From a virus: a stretch of 25,583 bases of DNA. This document shows positions 1 through 7,818 of this stretch, piece after piece. The number at the start of each line of letters is the position of its first letter. Within the stretch, counting starts at the first letter, position 1. The notes beneath the pieces were generated by a model that saw nothing but the letters and a program-made list of their open reading frames with translations, was not told the DNA's origin and did no database searches. Location of the stretch: IMG/VR virus record IMGVR_UViG_3300035199_000467, positions 1 to 25,583 of that record; one strand, 5' to 3'. The translations under genes and the position numbers were made by a program.

Positions 1-2242
1 ACGCTGACTGTGAAGGTACCGGAGTAGCTGGACGGGGTGCAGCAGCTACGGCAAGCTTGCTCTCGTCATATTCCACGACGGTGCGCACAAGCTTATCTAC
101 CACGGGGGTGCCCCCTAGTTGTTCAAGCTCAACTACAGCCTTTATTGTATCAGTAAATGGTTTAAAGCCATCTAGCCCTGTGGTTGCTGTCTTCAATTTC
201 TCAAAGGCTGTGGCAAGGTCTTCAATGTCGTCTTCTGCCTCCCAGGCTGCAGTCGAGAACTTTGCTAAATCCCAAGCATGTTGAGCCAAGTTGCTGAGCG
301 CCTTGATCTCCCCTACCGACCCCATTTTGACCAGTGCGTTGGCTAACATCATCGCCGCTTTGGCAGCGACGGCGCCAGAGAGGGAAATGACCATCATCCC
401 GGCTCCAAGGGCGGCTAATCCTAATCCGGCGAAAGCCATGGCTTGGAGCGTCCCGGCGCTACCCAGCGTCGTGGCCATACCCTTAATGCCTGCGCCGGCG
501 ACTGGTGCCATGACGCCCAAAGTGGTGAGACCCGGGGTCAGGGCCCCGATCGCTAGGACCAAGGGTGCAACCACAAAGAGAAGCAGCCCCATACCAACTG
601 CGAAAGGGGCGATCACTGTCATTAAACCACCGACAGATTCGAGCGCTTCGTCGGCCCGGAGGGCGAGGTCGGCGAGTTCTACTACAAACTCTTTCGTCTT
701 TTTAAGGACGGGCGCGATGTTCACAGCAAGAACTCGTAGTGTGTTGCTCCACAATTCTCCAATTTCTTGGGTGGCTTTGGTGTGCTCGCGCAACTCCTCC
801 ATAGATAAAGCGTTGGCTTCTTGTGCCATCCGAGCCTTTTCGAGATCTCCACTAAGAAGAGCAGCTAACTCCCCCACATCTTTAAGTCCTGCGGACTTGG
901 CCATGAAAAGCTTCTGAGCATTGTTCATGTTGTCGAAGGATCCTGCGCCGGCCAATATTGCTTCTTTCATCTGTCGAAGAGCATCCACGGGATCCTCAAA
1001 ACTAGCCTTCATTAGTTCCATGTTATTGATGAAGTCGCCCCCCAGAGCCGCATTCAGTCGACCGGCTGCATTGGTGGCGCCCTCGAAGGTCTGGAACTGT
1101 TCAACAATAGCGACGAGAGAACCCATGCTGATCTTTAAGCTATCTGCCGCCGTGGCCAGTTGAGCGAAGACCTTGCCCCCTTTGTTGCCGAACATTGCCA
1201 AGTAGCCGGCATGCTCATTAAAGTCTTGCATTGCTTTGTTGAGATCAATCTTTAACTTGCCGGCGAGGGCGGCGACTTGCCTCGTAAATTTCCCAGCGCT
1301 AATCTCAGAGATTCCAAACGCAGTGCTCGCAGTCGTCATGGTTCTCGCGACGGTGCCTGCGTCGGCTCCCATAAGCTGTAAGTATGAAGAAGTTTCACCC
1401 AACTCCCTTCGAACGCTGGACTGCAGCGTATCAAATGTAGTTAGCGTATTAGTGAGTGTTGTATACGCAGCACCGATCTTATCAAGTCCCACACCCTGAG
1501 TGCGAAGCTCCATGTTGATACTGATTATTTCATCGTCGTAGAGACCGTATGCTTGCGTGCTCTTGGTTACGCTCGTAATGGCTTTATCTTGAGCGAGTGC
1601 TAAATCCTTAGTAGCGTCTTGTATTTTGCTTACAAGGTTGCCAATAAGCCTCAGAGGATGCATGTTCTTTACCAGTTTTTCACCAACCGCATTCAGGGTA
1701 TTGCCAAGACTCTCGCCCTGTTCGATGGATGATATAAGACCGCCGACCATGCTGTTGCGCCACTCGTCTGCGAGCCCCAACAGTTTATCCTGAGCTTTAC
1801 CAAAGTTGTCTGCTGCATTGGTTGAAGCTCCAAGAGCCTTCTCTTGTAAAGATAGCTGCTCAACCTGCTCTTTTAGGGTAGCTAGGTCTTCCTTTTTGAC
1901 GTCACCGTTTCTCTGCGCCTCGGCTAAGACGCTCTTCAGCGTGCTTAATTCGCTTTGTAGAACCTGAAGATTTTGCTCACCGGCAGTTTTGGTGTGGTCC
2001 AGTTCAACGTTAAACTCAGCCTGTGTGCGTACCGCTTCTCTGAGTTTGTCGACATTCCCTGCGAGCACATGGCCAATTAACTTTTGTTCCTCTTTCATGC
2101 GTTTGGCCGCTGCTTCGGCCTCCTGCGTGGCAGATCTTTGCTGTTCTGGTGTGGAATCATCACCATCCTGAGATGCCAAAACCGGAATGACTCCGGCTGC
2201 TACGATTATCAATGCAAGGTTGAGTAGTAAGTAAAAAGTCAT
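1..2242 (-). CDS. Tail tape measure protein, C-terminus beyond the window
   Basis: The frame is open from an ATG at 2242 to the left edge (747 codons, no stop), so the C-terminus is missing. Residues 3-22 are a hydrophobic segment that looks like a signal anchor. A charged, coiled-coil-like region rich in Glu, Lys and Gln follows, and a long stretch at about residues 530-635 is made of Gly/Ala/Met/Val-rich hydrophobic segments. This mix of helical coils and internal membrane-like helices is typical of tape measure proteins, which set tail length inside the tube and may help open the inner membrane. The last visible part is rich in Pro and Ala. The position after sheath, tube and hub genes fits. 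There is no clear ribosome binding site; the start lies 3 bases after the upstream stop, suggesting coupled translation. No lytic domain is seen in the visible part. The family assignment rests on composition and context, not on a motif. Confidence 0.8.
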   Translation of the reverse strand, partial: MTFYLLLNLALIIVAAGVIPVLASQDGDDSTPEQQRSATQEAEAAAKRMKEEQKLIGHVLAGNVDKLREAVRTQAEFNVELDHTKTAGEQNLQVLQSELSTLKSVLAEAQRNGDVKKEDLATLKEQVEQLSLQEKALGASTNAADNFGKAQDKLLGLADEWRNSMVGGLISSIEQGESLGNTLNAVGEKLVKNMHPLRLIGNLVSKIQDATKDLALAQDKAITSVTKSTQAYGLYDDEIISINMELRTQGVGLDKIGAAYTTLTNTLTTFDTLQSSVRRELGETSSYLQLMGADAGTVARTMTTASTAFGISEISAGKFTRQVAALAGKLKIDLNKAMQDFNEHAGYLAMFGNKGGKVFAQLATAADSLKISMGSLVAIVEQFQTFEGATNAAGRLNAALGGDFINNMELMKASFEDPVDALRQMKEAILAGAGSFDNMNNAQKLFMAKSAGLKDVGELAALLSGDLEKARMAQEANALSMEELREHTKATQEIGELWSNTLRVLAVNIAPVLKKTKEFVVELADLALRADEALESVGGLMTVIAPFAVGMGLLLFVVAPLVLAIGALTPGLTTLGVMAPVAGAGIKGMATTLGSAGTLQAMAFAGLGLAALGAGMMVISLSGAVAAKAAMMLANALVKMGSVGEIKALSNLAQHAWDLAKFSTAAWEAEDDIEDLATAFEKLKTATTGLDGFKPFTDTIKAVVELEQLGGTPVVDKLVRTVVEYDESKLAVAAAPRPATPVPSQSA

Positions 2243-2245
2243 ATA

Positions 2246-2599
2246 TTATTTAAAGGGCCATGTAATTCCTGTCTCTCTTTCGAAACCTCTTACAGCACTA
2301 TTTAGTTCGTATCGACTTTTATACGTCATAGGATTATCTAATCCATATTTCATATACTTTTCAAGATATTTCTTTTCTTGCTGCAGCGCTGCCAAGAAGG
2401 CACCTACTTGTTGTTCCGTACCGCGTACTTTCAAGGGAACCGACGATCCACTGCGATAAGGTCCGCCAAACAATCTTCCCATGATGTACTTCATGTTTGC
2501 AGAAAAGCTCATCCAATCCTCTTCTACCAACATTTTGTTATTGAGGCTGATCACGATAGGAGTGTCTTCGCCAATCAGGCTTTCATCAAGTTTGTTCAT
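2246..2599 (-). CDS. Small conserved-looking protein before the tape measure gene, function unknown
   Basis: This 117-residue soluble protein has no signal peptide or membrane segment. The C-terminal half is helical and charged, with a YGLDNPMTYK segment and a GITWPFK end that look conserved in type. Similar small proteins seem to precede tape measure genes in other T4-like marine phages, but this is from memory and uncertain. It is the first gene after a terminator and after a copy of the ACTAYTTAY motif, so it probably begins a transcription unit shared with the tape measure gene 3 bases downstream. The ribosome site is AGGATAT, 7 bases before the ATG. A role as tape measure chaperone or baseplate component is possible by position only. 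Confidence 0.75.
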   Translation of the reverse strand: MNKLDESLIGEDTPIVISLNNKMLVEEDWMSFSANMKYIMGRLFGGPYRSGSSVPLKVRGTEQQVGAFLAALQQEKKYLEKYMKYGLDNPMTYKSRYELNSAVRGFERETGITWPFK

Positions 2600-2628
2600 A
2601 AGTTCTATATCCTATATAGTTCTACACA

Positions 2629-2637
2629 GTAAGTAGT
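2629..2637 (-). promoter_or_regulatory. ACTAYTTAY motif, candidate promoter element
   Basis: The coding strand reads ACTACTTAC, 29 bases before the 2599 start codon and directly after the terminator at 2644-2675. It is one of five related sites, all in gaps before genes. A role as promoter is inferred from position alone. Confidence 0.4.
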
Positions 2638-2643
2638 TTTTTG

Positions 2644-2675
2644 AAAAATAAAAAAGCCAGCTAAGAAGCTGGCTT
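2644..2675 (-). terminator. Intrinsic terminator after the sheath-tube-hub unit
   Basis: A perfect 9-bp stem (2654-2662 with 2667-2675) closes a 4-base loop and is followed on the minus strand by a run of T broken once by A. It lies 14 bases past the stop of the gene at 2689 and before the gene starting at 2599. Confidence 0.88.
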
Positions 2676-2688
2676 AGGGTGTAGAGGT

Positions 2689-2892
2689 TTACTTCGCTTT
2701 ACGTTTAGCTTTCTCTACTTGTTCTTTTTCGCTCTCAAATTGCTTAACCATTCGATCCAAAAACCAACGTCGTATTGTGACGGGAAGATTGTAAGCCTCC
2801 AGAAAACTCCATCCTCCATGATATTTCATCAAGAAGAATTCTTCATAAACATTTTTTATATAATCGTTATCAAGGCCAAAAGAACTCCGCAT
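2689..2892 (-). CDS. Small protein overlapping the gp26-like gene, possible tail assembly chaperone
   Basis: A 67-residue protein, aromatic in its first half (YEEFFLMKYHGGWSFLEAYN) with a Lys/Glu-rich tail. I chose the ATG at 2892, not the upstream in-frame ATG at 2940, because GGAGG lies 9 bases before it inside the end of the preceding gene. With this start the overlap with the hub gene is 23 bases in another frame. Short ORFs that overlap the gene before them and lie between tail tube and tape measure are often assembly chaperones (as in the G/GT arrangement of lambda), and T4 has the small hub-assembly protein gp51. Those parallels are positional only; I do not recognise a named family. 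A terminator follows. Confidence 0.7.
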   Translation of the reverse strand: MRSSFGLDNDYIKNVYEEFFLMKYHGGWSFLEAYNLPVTIRRWFLDRMVKQFESEKEQVEKAKRKAK

Positions 2893-3736
2893 TAAGCGGA
2901 ACCTCCAGTTCGGTGATAGCACCGCATGGTTCACAGTCAAACTCTTGCTTCAAGTCAACATTAGGAACCAAAGTTGTATAAACGGTCCTAAGGTGTCGCG
3001 AGTCCATCGCAGGCAAGTTCTCCAAAAAGGAGAGAATGTAGTCAGAATCATTATTATCGTTAACGGAAACAATAAAGCTGCTAAGATGCTCCAAATATTT
3101 AGATACTGAAATGTTGTGTTTCTTTTTCTTTTTAAGACGGGAGCGAGTCGTCTTTTCGTCGTGTCCTCTAAGCAACCTCACTTCCACTTTTGCTTGCGTT
3201 CTCGTCAAGCCCGTAATAAAAAAGGTGCCGTGGTCGCTCTCCGATACAAACTCAGAATCGGCAGTGGCAAGACCGCCTGGGTGCTGTGCTACTGTGTCCA
3301 GGTCGAACTGGTGTCGGGAGACCGATAAACAGGCGGGGCATGTAACATTTGTTGTGTATTCGTTACCGTATCCGGTTACCCGGGTGGCGATCAGGAGGGC
3401 GTTCTTATCGCCGATTAACAATGAGTCGAGATTTAGTTTTTTGTCCACCACCACACTTTCGAGAAGCCGGTCGATGGCTAAGCCTTTCTTTAAAAGGGCT
3501 GGTGAGGTGAGAATATCCTCCTCTTTAGCCGTCATAAACTTTATCTCAATGGTCTCCTGTTCGTGGAGAGGGTGATCTTCATCATAAAAACGGCCGCCCG
3601 AAGGCAGTTCTACGAACTCCGTAGGGGTTGTAAAAGTAAAAACTGTTTGCTCTTGATTTGACTGGTGCACCGGTGGGGGTGCAGCATGAGCCGGCGGTGT
3701 TGGGGTACTAAGGCGCTTCTTATTATTGCGTGACAT
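2870..3736 (-). CDS. gp26-like: Baseplate hub protein, T4 gp26-like
   Basis: This 288-residue protein is longer than T4 gp26 (about 208). After a Pro-rich N-terminus comes the recognisable block at about residues 38-100: TPTEFVELPSGGRFY, then a polar stretch with IEIKFMTAKEEDIL, then KGLAIDRLLESVVVD. This pattern is typical of T4-type gp26 baseplate proteins, which help build the central hub of the baseplate. It has exactly four cysteines, as two CxxC pairs at 133/136 and 268/271, which could bind one zinc ion as a split ribbon. A run of five lysines lies at 202-206. The ribosome site AGAGGAGA precedes the ATG. It sits directly after the tail tube gene. Family assignment is from pattern memory and is good; the zinc site is inferred. 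Confidence 0.75.
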   Translation of the reverse strand: MSRNNKKRLSTPTPPAHAAPPPVHQSNQEQTVFTFTTPTEFVELPSGGRFYDEDHPLHEQETIEIKFMTAKEEDILTSPALLKKGLAIDRLLESVVVDKKLNLDSLLIGDKNALLIATRVTGYGNEYTTNVTCPACLSVSRHQFDLDTVAQHPGGLATADSEFVSESDHGTFFITGLTRTQAKVEVRLLRGHDEKTTRSRLKKKKKHNISVSKYLEHLSSFIVSVNDNNDSDYILSFLENLPAMDSRHLRTVYTTLVPNVDLKQEFDCEPCGAITELEVPLNAEFFWP

Positions 3737-3754
3737 ATTCTCCTCTTGTCAGTA

Positions 3755-3769
3755 GTAATATTATATTAC
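3755..3769. repeat. 15-bp palindrome upstream of the gp26-like gene
   Basis: GTAATAT and ATATTAC arms flank a single central base, 18 bases before the gp26-like start codon in the gap after gp19. It could be an operator or a weak RNA hairpin; AT-rich chance is not excluded. Confidence 0.35.
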
Positions 3770-3796
3770 CAATGGGGAGGTTTGTTAAGAGAAATA

Positions 3797-4354
3797 TTAC
3801 CTTGTAACGGGTCCCTGGTGTTGGATGGCATAGTCATATCGTAACTGAAGCGTGATCTCCACGAGTTCGTCAGCGCTATAATCCAAGGTACCAAAATCTA
3901 CGCTTTTGATCCACACATTATGAAGGACCCACGACTCTCGGGTGTCCCCCTCTGCATCTAGCTGGGATATTTTTGCAAACCCCATTACGTCCTGCGTAAA
4001 TTTCTTTTTTGAAATTGTCTGCAACATATCCGGGGTGAGGTCGACGCCCATCCCGCCAGGAGGGAAATAACCAGCATCTTTAATTATCTCTTGGAGAGCA
4101 TTGGCAGCATCTAAGTCAATGGGGTCAACAATTGTAATGCTAACTTCTTGCCACTCCACTCGTCCCGGGTAATAGAATTTATGGTTTAAAAACGTATGCT
4201 CCGATTCAGTGACCTGGAAAGTGGGCTTGTCCACTTTTTTACATATGTAGGCGGGGAGGTCGCCCTTTCCACTACCGCCCTTGTTACCAAACGAGAACAG
4301 CCATCTATACTGTCTCTTTGGTTCTAGCCCCGGGTTGCTCCAAAATTCTGCCAT
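3797..4354 (-). CDS. gp19: Tail tube protein gp19
   Basis: A 185-residue protein, close to the T4 gp19 length of 163. It has the tube-protein outline: an N-terminal YRWLFSFG strand, the turn KKVDKPTFQV, a VEWQEVSITIVDP segment at about 70-82, and a C-terminal part with WVLHNVWIKSVDFGTLDYS followed by a strand LVEITLQLRYDYA. In the family this protein stacks as hexameric rings to form the inner tube through which DNA passes. It lies 35 bases after the sheath gene, the usual gp18-gp19 pair, and has a strong ribosome site (AAGGAG). A small loop insertion around the GGMGVDL region may account for the extra length. Confidence 0.93.
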   Translation of the reverse strand: MAEFWSNPGLEPKRQYRWLFSFGNKGGSGKGDLPAYICKKVDKPTFQVTESEHTFLNHKFYYPGRVEWQEVSITIVDPIDLDAANALQEIIKDAGYFPPGGMGVDLTPDMLQTISKKKFTQDVMGFAKISQLDAEGDTRESWVLHNVWIKSVDFGTLDYSADELVEITLQLRYDYAIQHQGPVTR

Positions 4355-4389
4355 CTTATTATAATCTCCTTAATTATTATTAATTAGTC

Positions 4390-7300
4390 TTAATCCTCAA
4401 AAGATGCTCCACTATCCGTGATTACGAAGTCAAGAGCGATAAACTCAATGGCCTTTGCAGGCTTTAGGAAAATCTTAGCGTACATGATGTTTCTGTCAAT
4501 CAAATCAGGTGTGGTAGTGGACTGATCCAAGATTACCCGATAATCAGATAGACCCAACCCTGTCTTCACACTTGACAAGAAGGGAAGCACCTGAGCCAGG
4601 AATCTGTCCCATGTAGCCTGAACGTTCTGATCAAATAACAGTGTTGCAGAAATTCGAGAGATTTCCTTCTTGAGGAAAATCAGGAGCCTTCTCACGTTGA
4701 TTCGGTCGAGTGCCGAAGGCGTTACCTGTAAGGTCTTCTGACCGAACATTACAATACCTTCTGCTGGGAACGAGGCAATCGGATTAATGTTTGCCTCATA
4801 GAGTGTGTCGCGATTCTTGGCAGTAAGCCGTTGTCTCACGTTCAAAACCGGGAGTCCCGCTGAACCTTCAGTGAGTCCGCCGCGGTTAAAGCCTGCTGGT
4901 GCGAACCAAATTTCACTATTAGCAGCGCTCGAACCTAGGGTACCCAGAGCTACCACCGAAGGGGGCACCCATAAGAGGGCCCCATTAATGTTATCTCTTA
5001 CCTGTACCCATGGATAGTAAGCACACCCATAGCTGCTGTTTATACCGCGATCCTTAAGATTGGTAACCGTAGTGGTAATATTTCCAATCCGCTCGGCTTC
5101 GCTATCAGTATTTTCCGAAGCGGGCTTGTAGTCGCCTAGTAGGTCAAGGATAGCCAAGGAGTCTGCTCTGTCCTCACATACATTAAGCATGTGACTCGTG
5201 AGTGACTCGTACGTGAGCCCGGGCACCGTGAGCATATTCATCTCAACCACTTCCGGGTCAGCGACTGTATCGATTGCCTTCTTCGCAGAGTAGAATACAT
5301 AGCTCGTAGTGTCATCAGCGCCGCCAGGGATACCCGTGTTGCGCAAGGGATCTTTCTCATCAATTCGGAAACCATCGAGTCCACCGAATAATGGCATTGT
5401 GAAACGATCAAACCCTCTATCCAAGACAGCGGTGTAAGAACTTGTCACGCTCGTACAAGATGTTCCTGCAGCCCGAGAGCCTGAAACGTAGTTCATGACG
5501 TTAGCCGAAGAGGCATAGAACAAATCGTCCATAGTGAATGCAACGTTTTGAGTCGAGGCTCCGGCGTCGAAGGTCTGTGCACTGATGTCCGAAGGCTTGG
5601 CTCGCACAACATCCTGGTAACTAGCGTCAAACCTTGTCGAACCACTGTTTACAGTTGTGGTCAATCCAAAGTAAGCATCTGTTTGGTTGCTCAGCGCTCC
5701 ATCAATCGATGAAGATCTCATCGTGATGCTTGGGAACTGAATGGAGCAGGTTGCGGCGCTAGATGCAGAGAAGAACGTGTCACCATTGATCACGCTAGAC
5801 GATATAACCGTCATGCCTCCTGTTACAAACAAAGCTGATTCGTTGCCAGCGGCCGTACCTGAAATCACTGTTACGGGGTTATACTGCGGTGGTCCAAAGA
5901 AGCCAAAGGGAATGTAGGAGGAATCTGCTACTCCATCATCTACGTCTGAGTTCATTTCAACGCGTACAAACTGTGACTTATTATCATACTGACCGTATTC
6001 TTGATACGCTCTGTCAGCATCGATCCATGCCACATATTTATCCCCAACCTTTCTTCCGAGGTAGTTCATAGAGTTAGGGTTCAAGTTGCAGTCACTAAAT
6101 CTTTCAATCGAGCGGACCGCATTATCGGAGTCTTGCGCCTTCCTTACTACAACAGTAAATGTCGGATAAGGATCGTCTAAGCTGGTGGGGGCGGTGAGGT
6201 CCTGAATAGAAACCTTAAGGTTCTTTTGGTCCCACTCGCCACTTCCCACACCTAAACTATGGAGTTTGAAGAGTTTCTTAACACGCGAAGAATCCACTGG
6301 GGTGTAACCCGAACCAGAAGTAGACTGATCCTGAGAGAATACCCAGCCGGATTGGGCGGCCCTGAAAGCCTGTCTGAAGTCGGCTCCATCCTTGCTGGCA
6401 ATAGAGTCGCCCTGAATGGGCACAATCATTCCCAGAACTGTGTCGGACGTATTGTTGGCTATGCGCTCCGTTATATTACGATCAAAGGTCTCGCCAAGCC
6501 AGTAATTCGTCAGTCCAGCGGCGGGCGTGACGGCACTATTGGTGAGGGTGGGATCCGTATTAAACACCTTACGGATATAGTTTGCAGATGAATCGTTAAA
6601 GTTACATACCTGCTTCGTAACGGTGTTTTGACTCGCATCCTGAATTACGACCTGGAACTGTTTGCTATCCCCGGTGGCTTGGAAGAGCCCGCATGAGCCG
6701 GAGGAATTCATACCGAATGCGGCGCCGGGCTCGCCAACGTCGTTAGTACCCGTCAGGACCACGCACCCGCTATTCAAATACCAGATTGCGGCTAGTGTAC
6801 CACTTGCGTTTTGCATCCCGCCTGGACCGCCGGAGCCGGAGGAGAAGTCCATACTAGCGGACGAGAAACCGTTCTCGGTGGCGTGGGCTGTGGTTGTGTT
6901 GCCTCCGGCGCCGCCGACGTCTTGCACTACGGTGACTACCGCGCCGTCGACAGTTGCAGTAAGTGTCGCGCCCTGGCCACCGACAACTGCGTTAATGCAG
7001 TCAGCTAACGACTGCGCTTGCTGCTCGTAGCCGGTCGCATCGTCGGTCGCGGCAAGCTTGTATTCGCTATCGGCGGTGTCCTCGACCGCTTGGGCGGTAT
7101 AAGCGTTACTGCCGCCCACGTAATCTATAAGAGTGAGAGTCGAAGCGGCGACTGCGGCGCCGGTGGAATGGAGAATGAGGGTAGCGACGTCTCCGGCGGC
7201 GGAGGATCCACTATCAAACACGACAAGCCCGAAAGCTCCGCCGTTGGGTCCACCAGCATTCCGACCGACGGCTGCACCTGAACCGTCACCAGCCTGCCAA

Positions 7301-7656
7301 CCTGCTCCTGCAGCAGCGGCAGCGGTCTTGTTGGCGGATTCATCACCAAGGACTCTTACATATGTGATAGGTCCGTTGTTCTTAAGGTATGCCTGCGCAG
7401 CGTAAGCCCCGTATGTGGCCCCTGACTTGTTGCCGTCTCTCCAAGTGTCCGGTGTGCCTTTACCTGGGATGGGGTTACCAAAGATACTAACAAAGTCTGA
7501 GAAGGACTCTACTCTTACGGGACGCATCGCTGGTCCACGCTCTGAGCGTCCTACGATGACGGGTCCCACGTCGGGTGACACCTTTGGTACCTGCGAATTA
7601 TCAATCTCATCGATGAAGATTCCAGGTGAGACGAACTTGAATTTCTTAACAGACAT
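4390..7656 (-). CDS. gp18: Tail sheath protein gp18, enlarged
   Basis: The contractile sheath subunit. At 1088 residues it is far longer than T4 gp18 (659). The N-terminus (FVSPGIFIDEIDNSQ, then VGPVIVGRSERGP) and residues 50-105 (SFSDFVSIFG, AYLKNNGPITYVRVLG) are classical sheath sequence. The C-terminal 100 residues (LLIFLKKEISRISATLLFDQ to the end) form the conserved core that makes the handshake between subunits. Between about residues 110 and 330 lies a Gly/Ala/Ser/Thr-rich insertion with a repeat-like beta domain at about 172-260 (LTLIDYVGG, then SLADCINAVVGGQGATLTA, then VVTVVQD), a type often seen in virion surface proteins. The middle (about 600-780) also looks surface-exposed and Ser/Thr-rich. 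It has its own ribosome site (AAGGAGAAA) and follows a terminator and a candidate promoter motif. Confidence 0.95.
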   Translation of the reverse strand: MSVKKFKFVSPGIFIDEIDNSQVPKVSPDVGPVIVGRSERGPAMRPVRVESFSDFVSIFGNPIPGKGTPDTWRDGNKSGATYGAYAAQAYLKNNGPITYVRVLGDESANKTAAAAAGAGWQAGDGSGAAVGRNAGGPNGGAFGLVVFDSGSSAAGDVATLILHSTGAAVAASTLTLIDYVGGSNAYTAQAVEDTADSEYKLAATDDATGYEQQAQSLADCINAVVGGQGATLTATVDGAVVTVVQDVGGAGGNTTTAHATENGFSSASMDFSSGSGGPGGMQNASGTLAAIWYLNSGCVVLTGTNDVGEPGAAFGMNSSGSCGLFQATGDSKQFQVVIQDASQNTVTKQVCNFNDSSANYIRKVFNTDPTLTNSAVTPAAGLTNYWLGETFDRNITERIANNTSDTVLGMIVPIQGDSIASKDGADFRQAFRAAQSGWVFSQDQSTSGSGYTPVDSSRVKKLFKLHSLGVGSGEWDQKNLKVSIQDLTAPTSLDDPYPTFTVVVRKAQDSDNAVRSIERFSDCNLNPNSMNYLGRKVGDKYVAWIDADRAYQEYGQYDNKSQFVRVEMNSDVDDGVADSSYIPFGFFGPPQYNPVTVISGTAAGNESALFVTGGMTVISSSVINGDTFFSASSAATCSIQFPSITMRSSSIDGALSNQTDAYFGLTTTVNSGSTRFDASYQDVVRAKPSDISAQTFDAGASTQNVAFTMDDLFYASSANVMNYVSGSRAAGTSCTSVTSSYTAVLDRGFDRFTMPLFGGLDGFRIDEKDPLRNTGIPGGADDTTSYVFYSAKKAIDTVADPEVVEMNMLTVPGLTYESLTSHMLNVCEDRADSLAILDLLGDYKPASENTDSEAERIGNITTTVTNLKDRGINSSYGCAYYPWVQVRDNINGALLWVPPSVVALGTLGSSAANSEIWFAPAGFNRGGLTEGSAGLPVLNVRQRLTAKNRDTLYEANINPIASFPAEGIVMFGQKTLQVTPSALDRINVRRLLIFLKKEISRISATLLFDQNVQATWDRFLAQVLPFLSSVKTGLGLSDYRVILDQSTTTPDLIDRNIMYAKIFLKPAKAIEFIALDFVITDSGASFED

Positions 7657-7697
7657 GTAATGTTTCTCCTTGTGAACGGAATAGGTTCTTTTCTTTA

Positions 7698-7706
7698 ATA
7701 AATAGT
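7698..7706 (-). promoter_or_regulatory. ACTAYTTAY motif, candidate promoter element
   Basis: The coding strand reads ACTATTTAT between the terminator at 7754-7788 and the sheath start codon, 41 bases before the ATG. The 9 bases are identical to the copies at 15100 and 18691. Promoter role is inferred from recurrence and position. Confidence 0.45.
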
Positions 7707-7753
7707 AAGTTACGGGTCCAACGACCTAAAAATGAAGATTATTGTATTATTAT

Positions 7754-7788
7754 AAAAAACCCCTCTCCGAAATCAATCCGGAGAGGGG
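7754..7788 (-). terminator. Intrinsic terminator after the long fibre-like gene
   Basis: A perfect 10-bp GC-rich stem (7760-7769 with 7779-7788), a 9-base loop and six T on the minus strand. It begins 31 bases past the stop of the 7819 gene. Confidence 0.93.
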
Positions 7789-7818
7789 GAAAGTTAGAAA
7801 ACTTTTGTTCTTATACTC

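Noticed and set aside
57-1499. Several open frames on the plus strand opposite the tape measure gene
   Set aside because: They are antisense to a continuous 747-codon minus-strand frame, have low-complexity Ser/Ala/Pro-rich translations and no ribosome sites.
2870-2940. Programmed frameshift joining the gp26-like gene to the next small ORF
   Set aside because: No slippery heptamer is seen in the overlap, and the small ORF has its own GGAGG and ATG.
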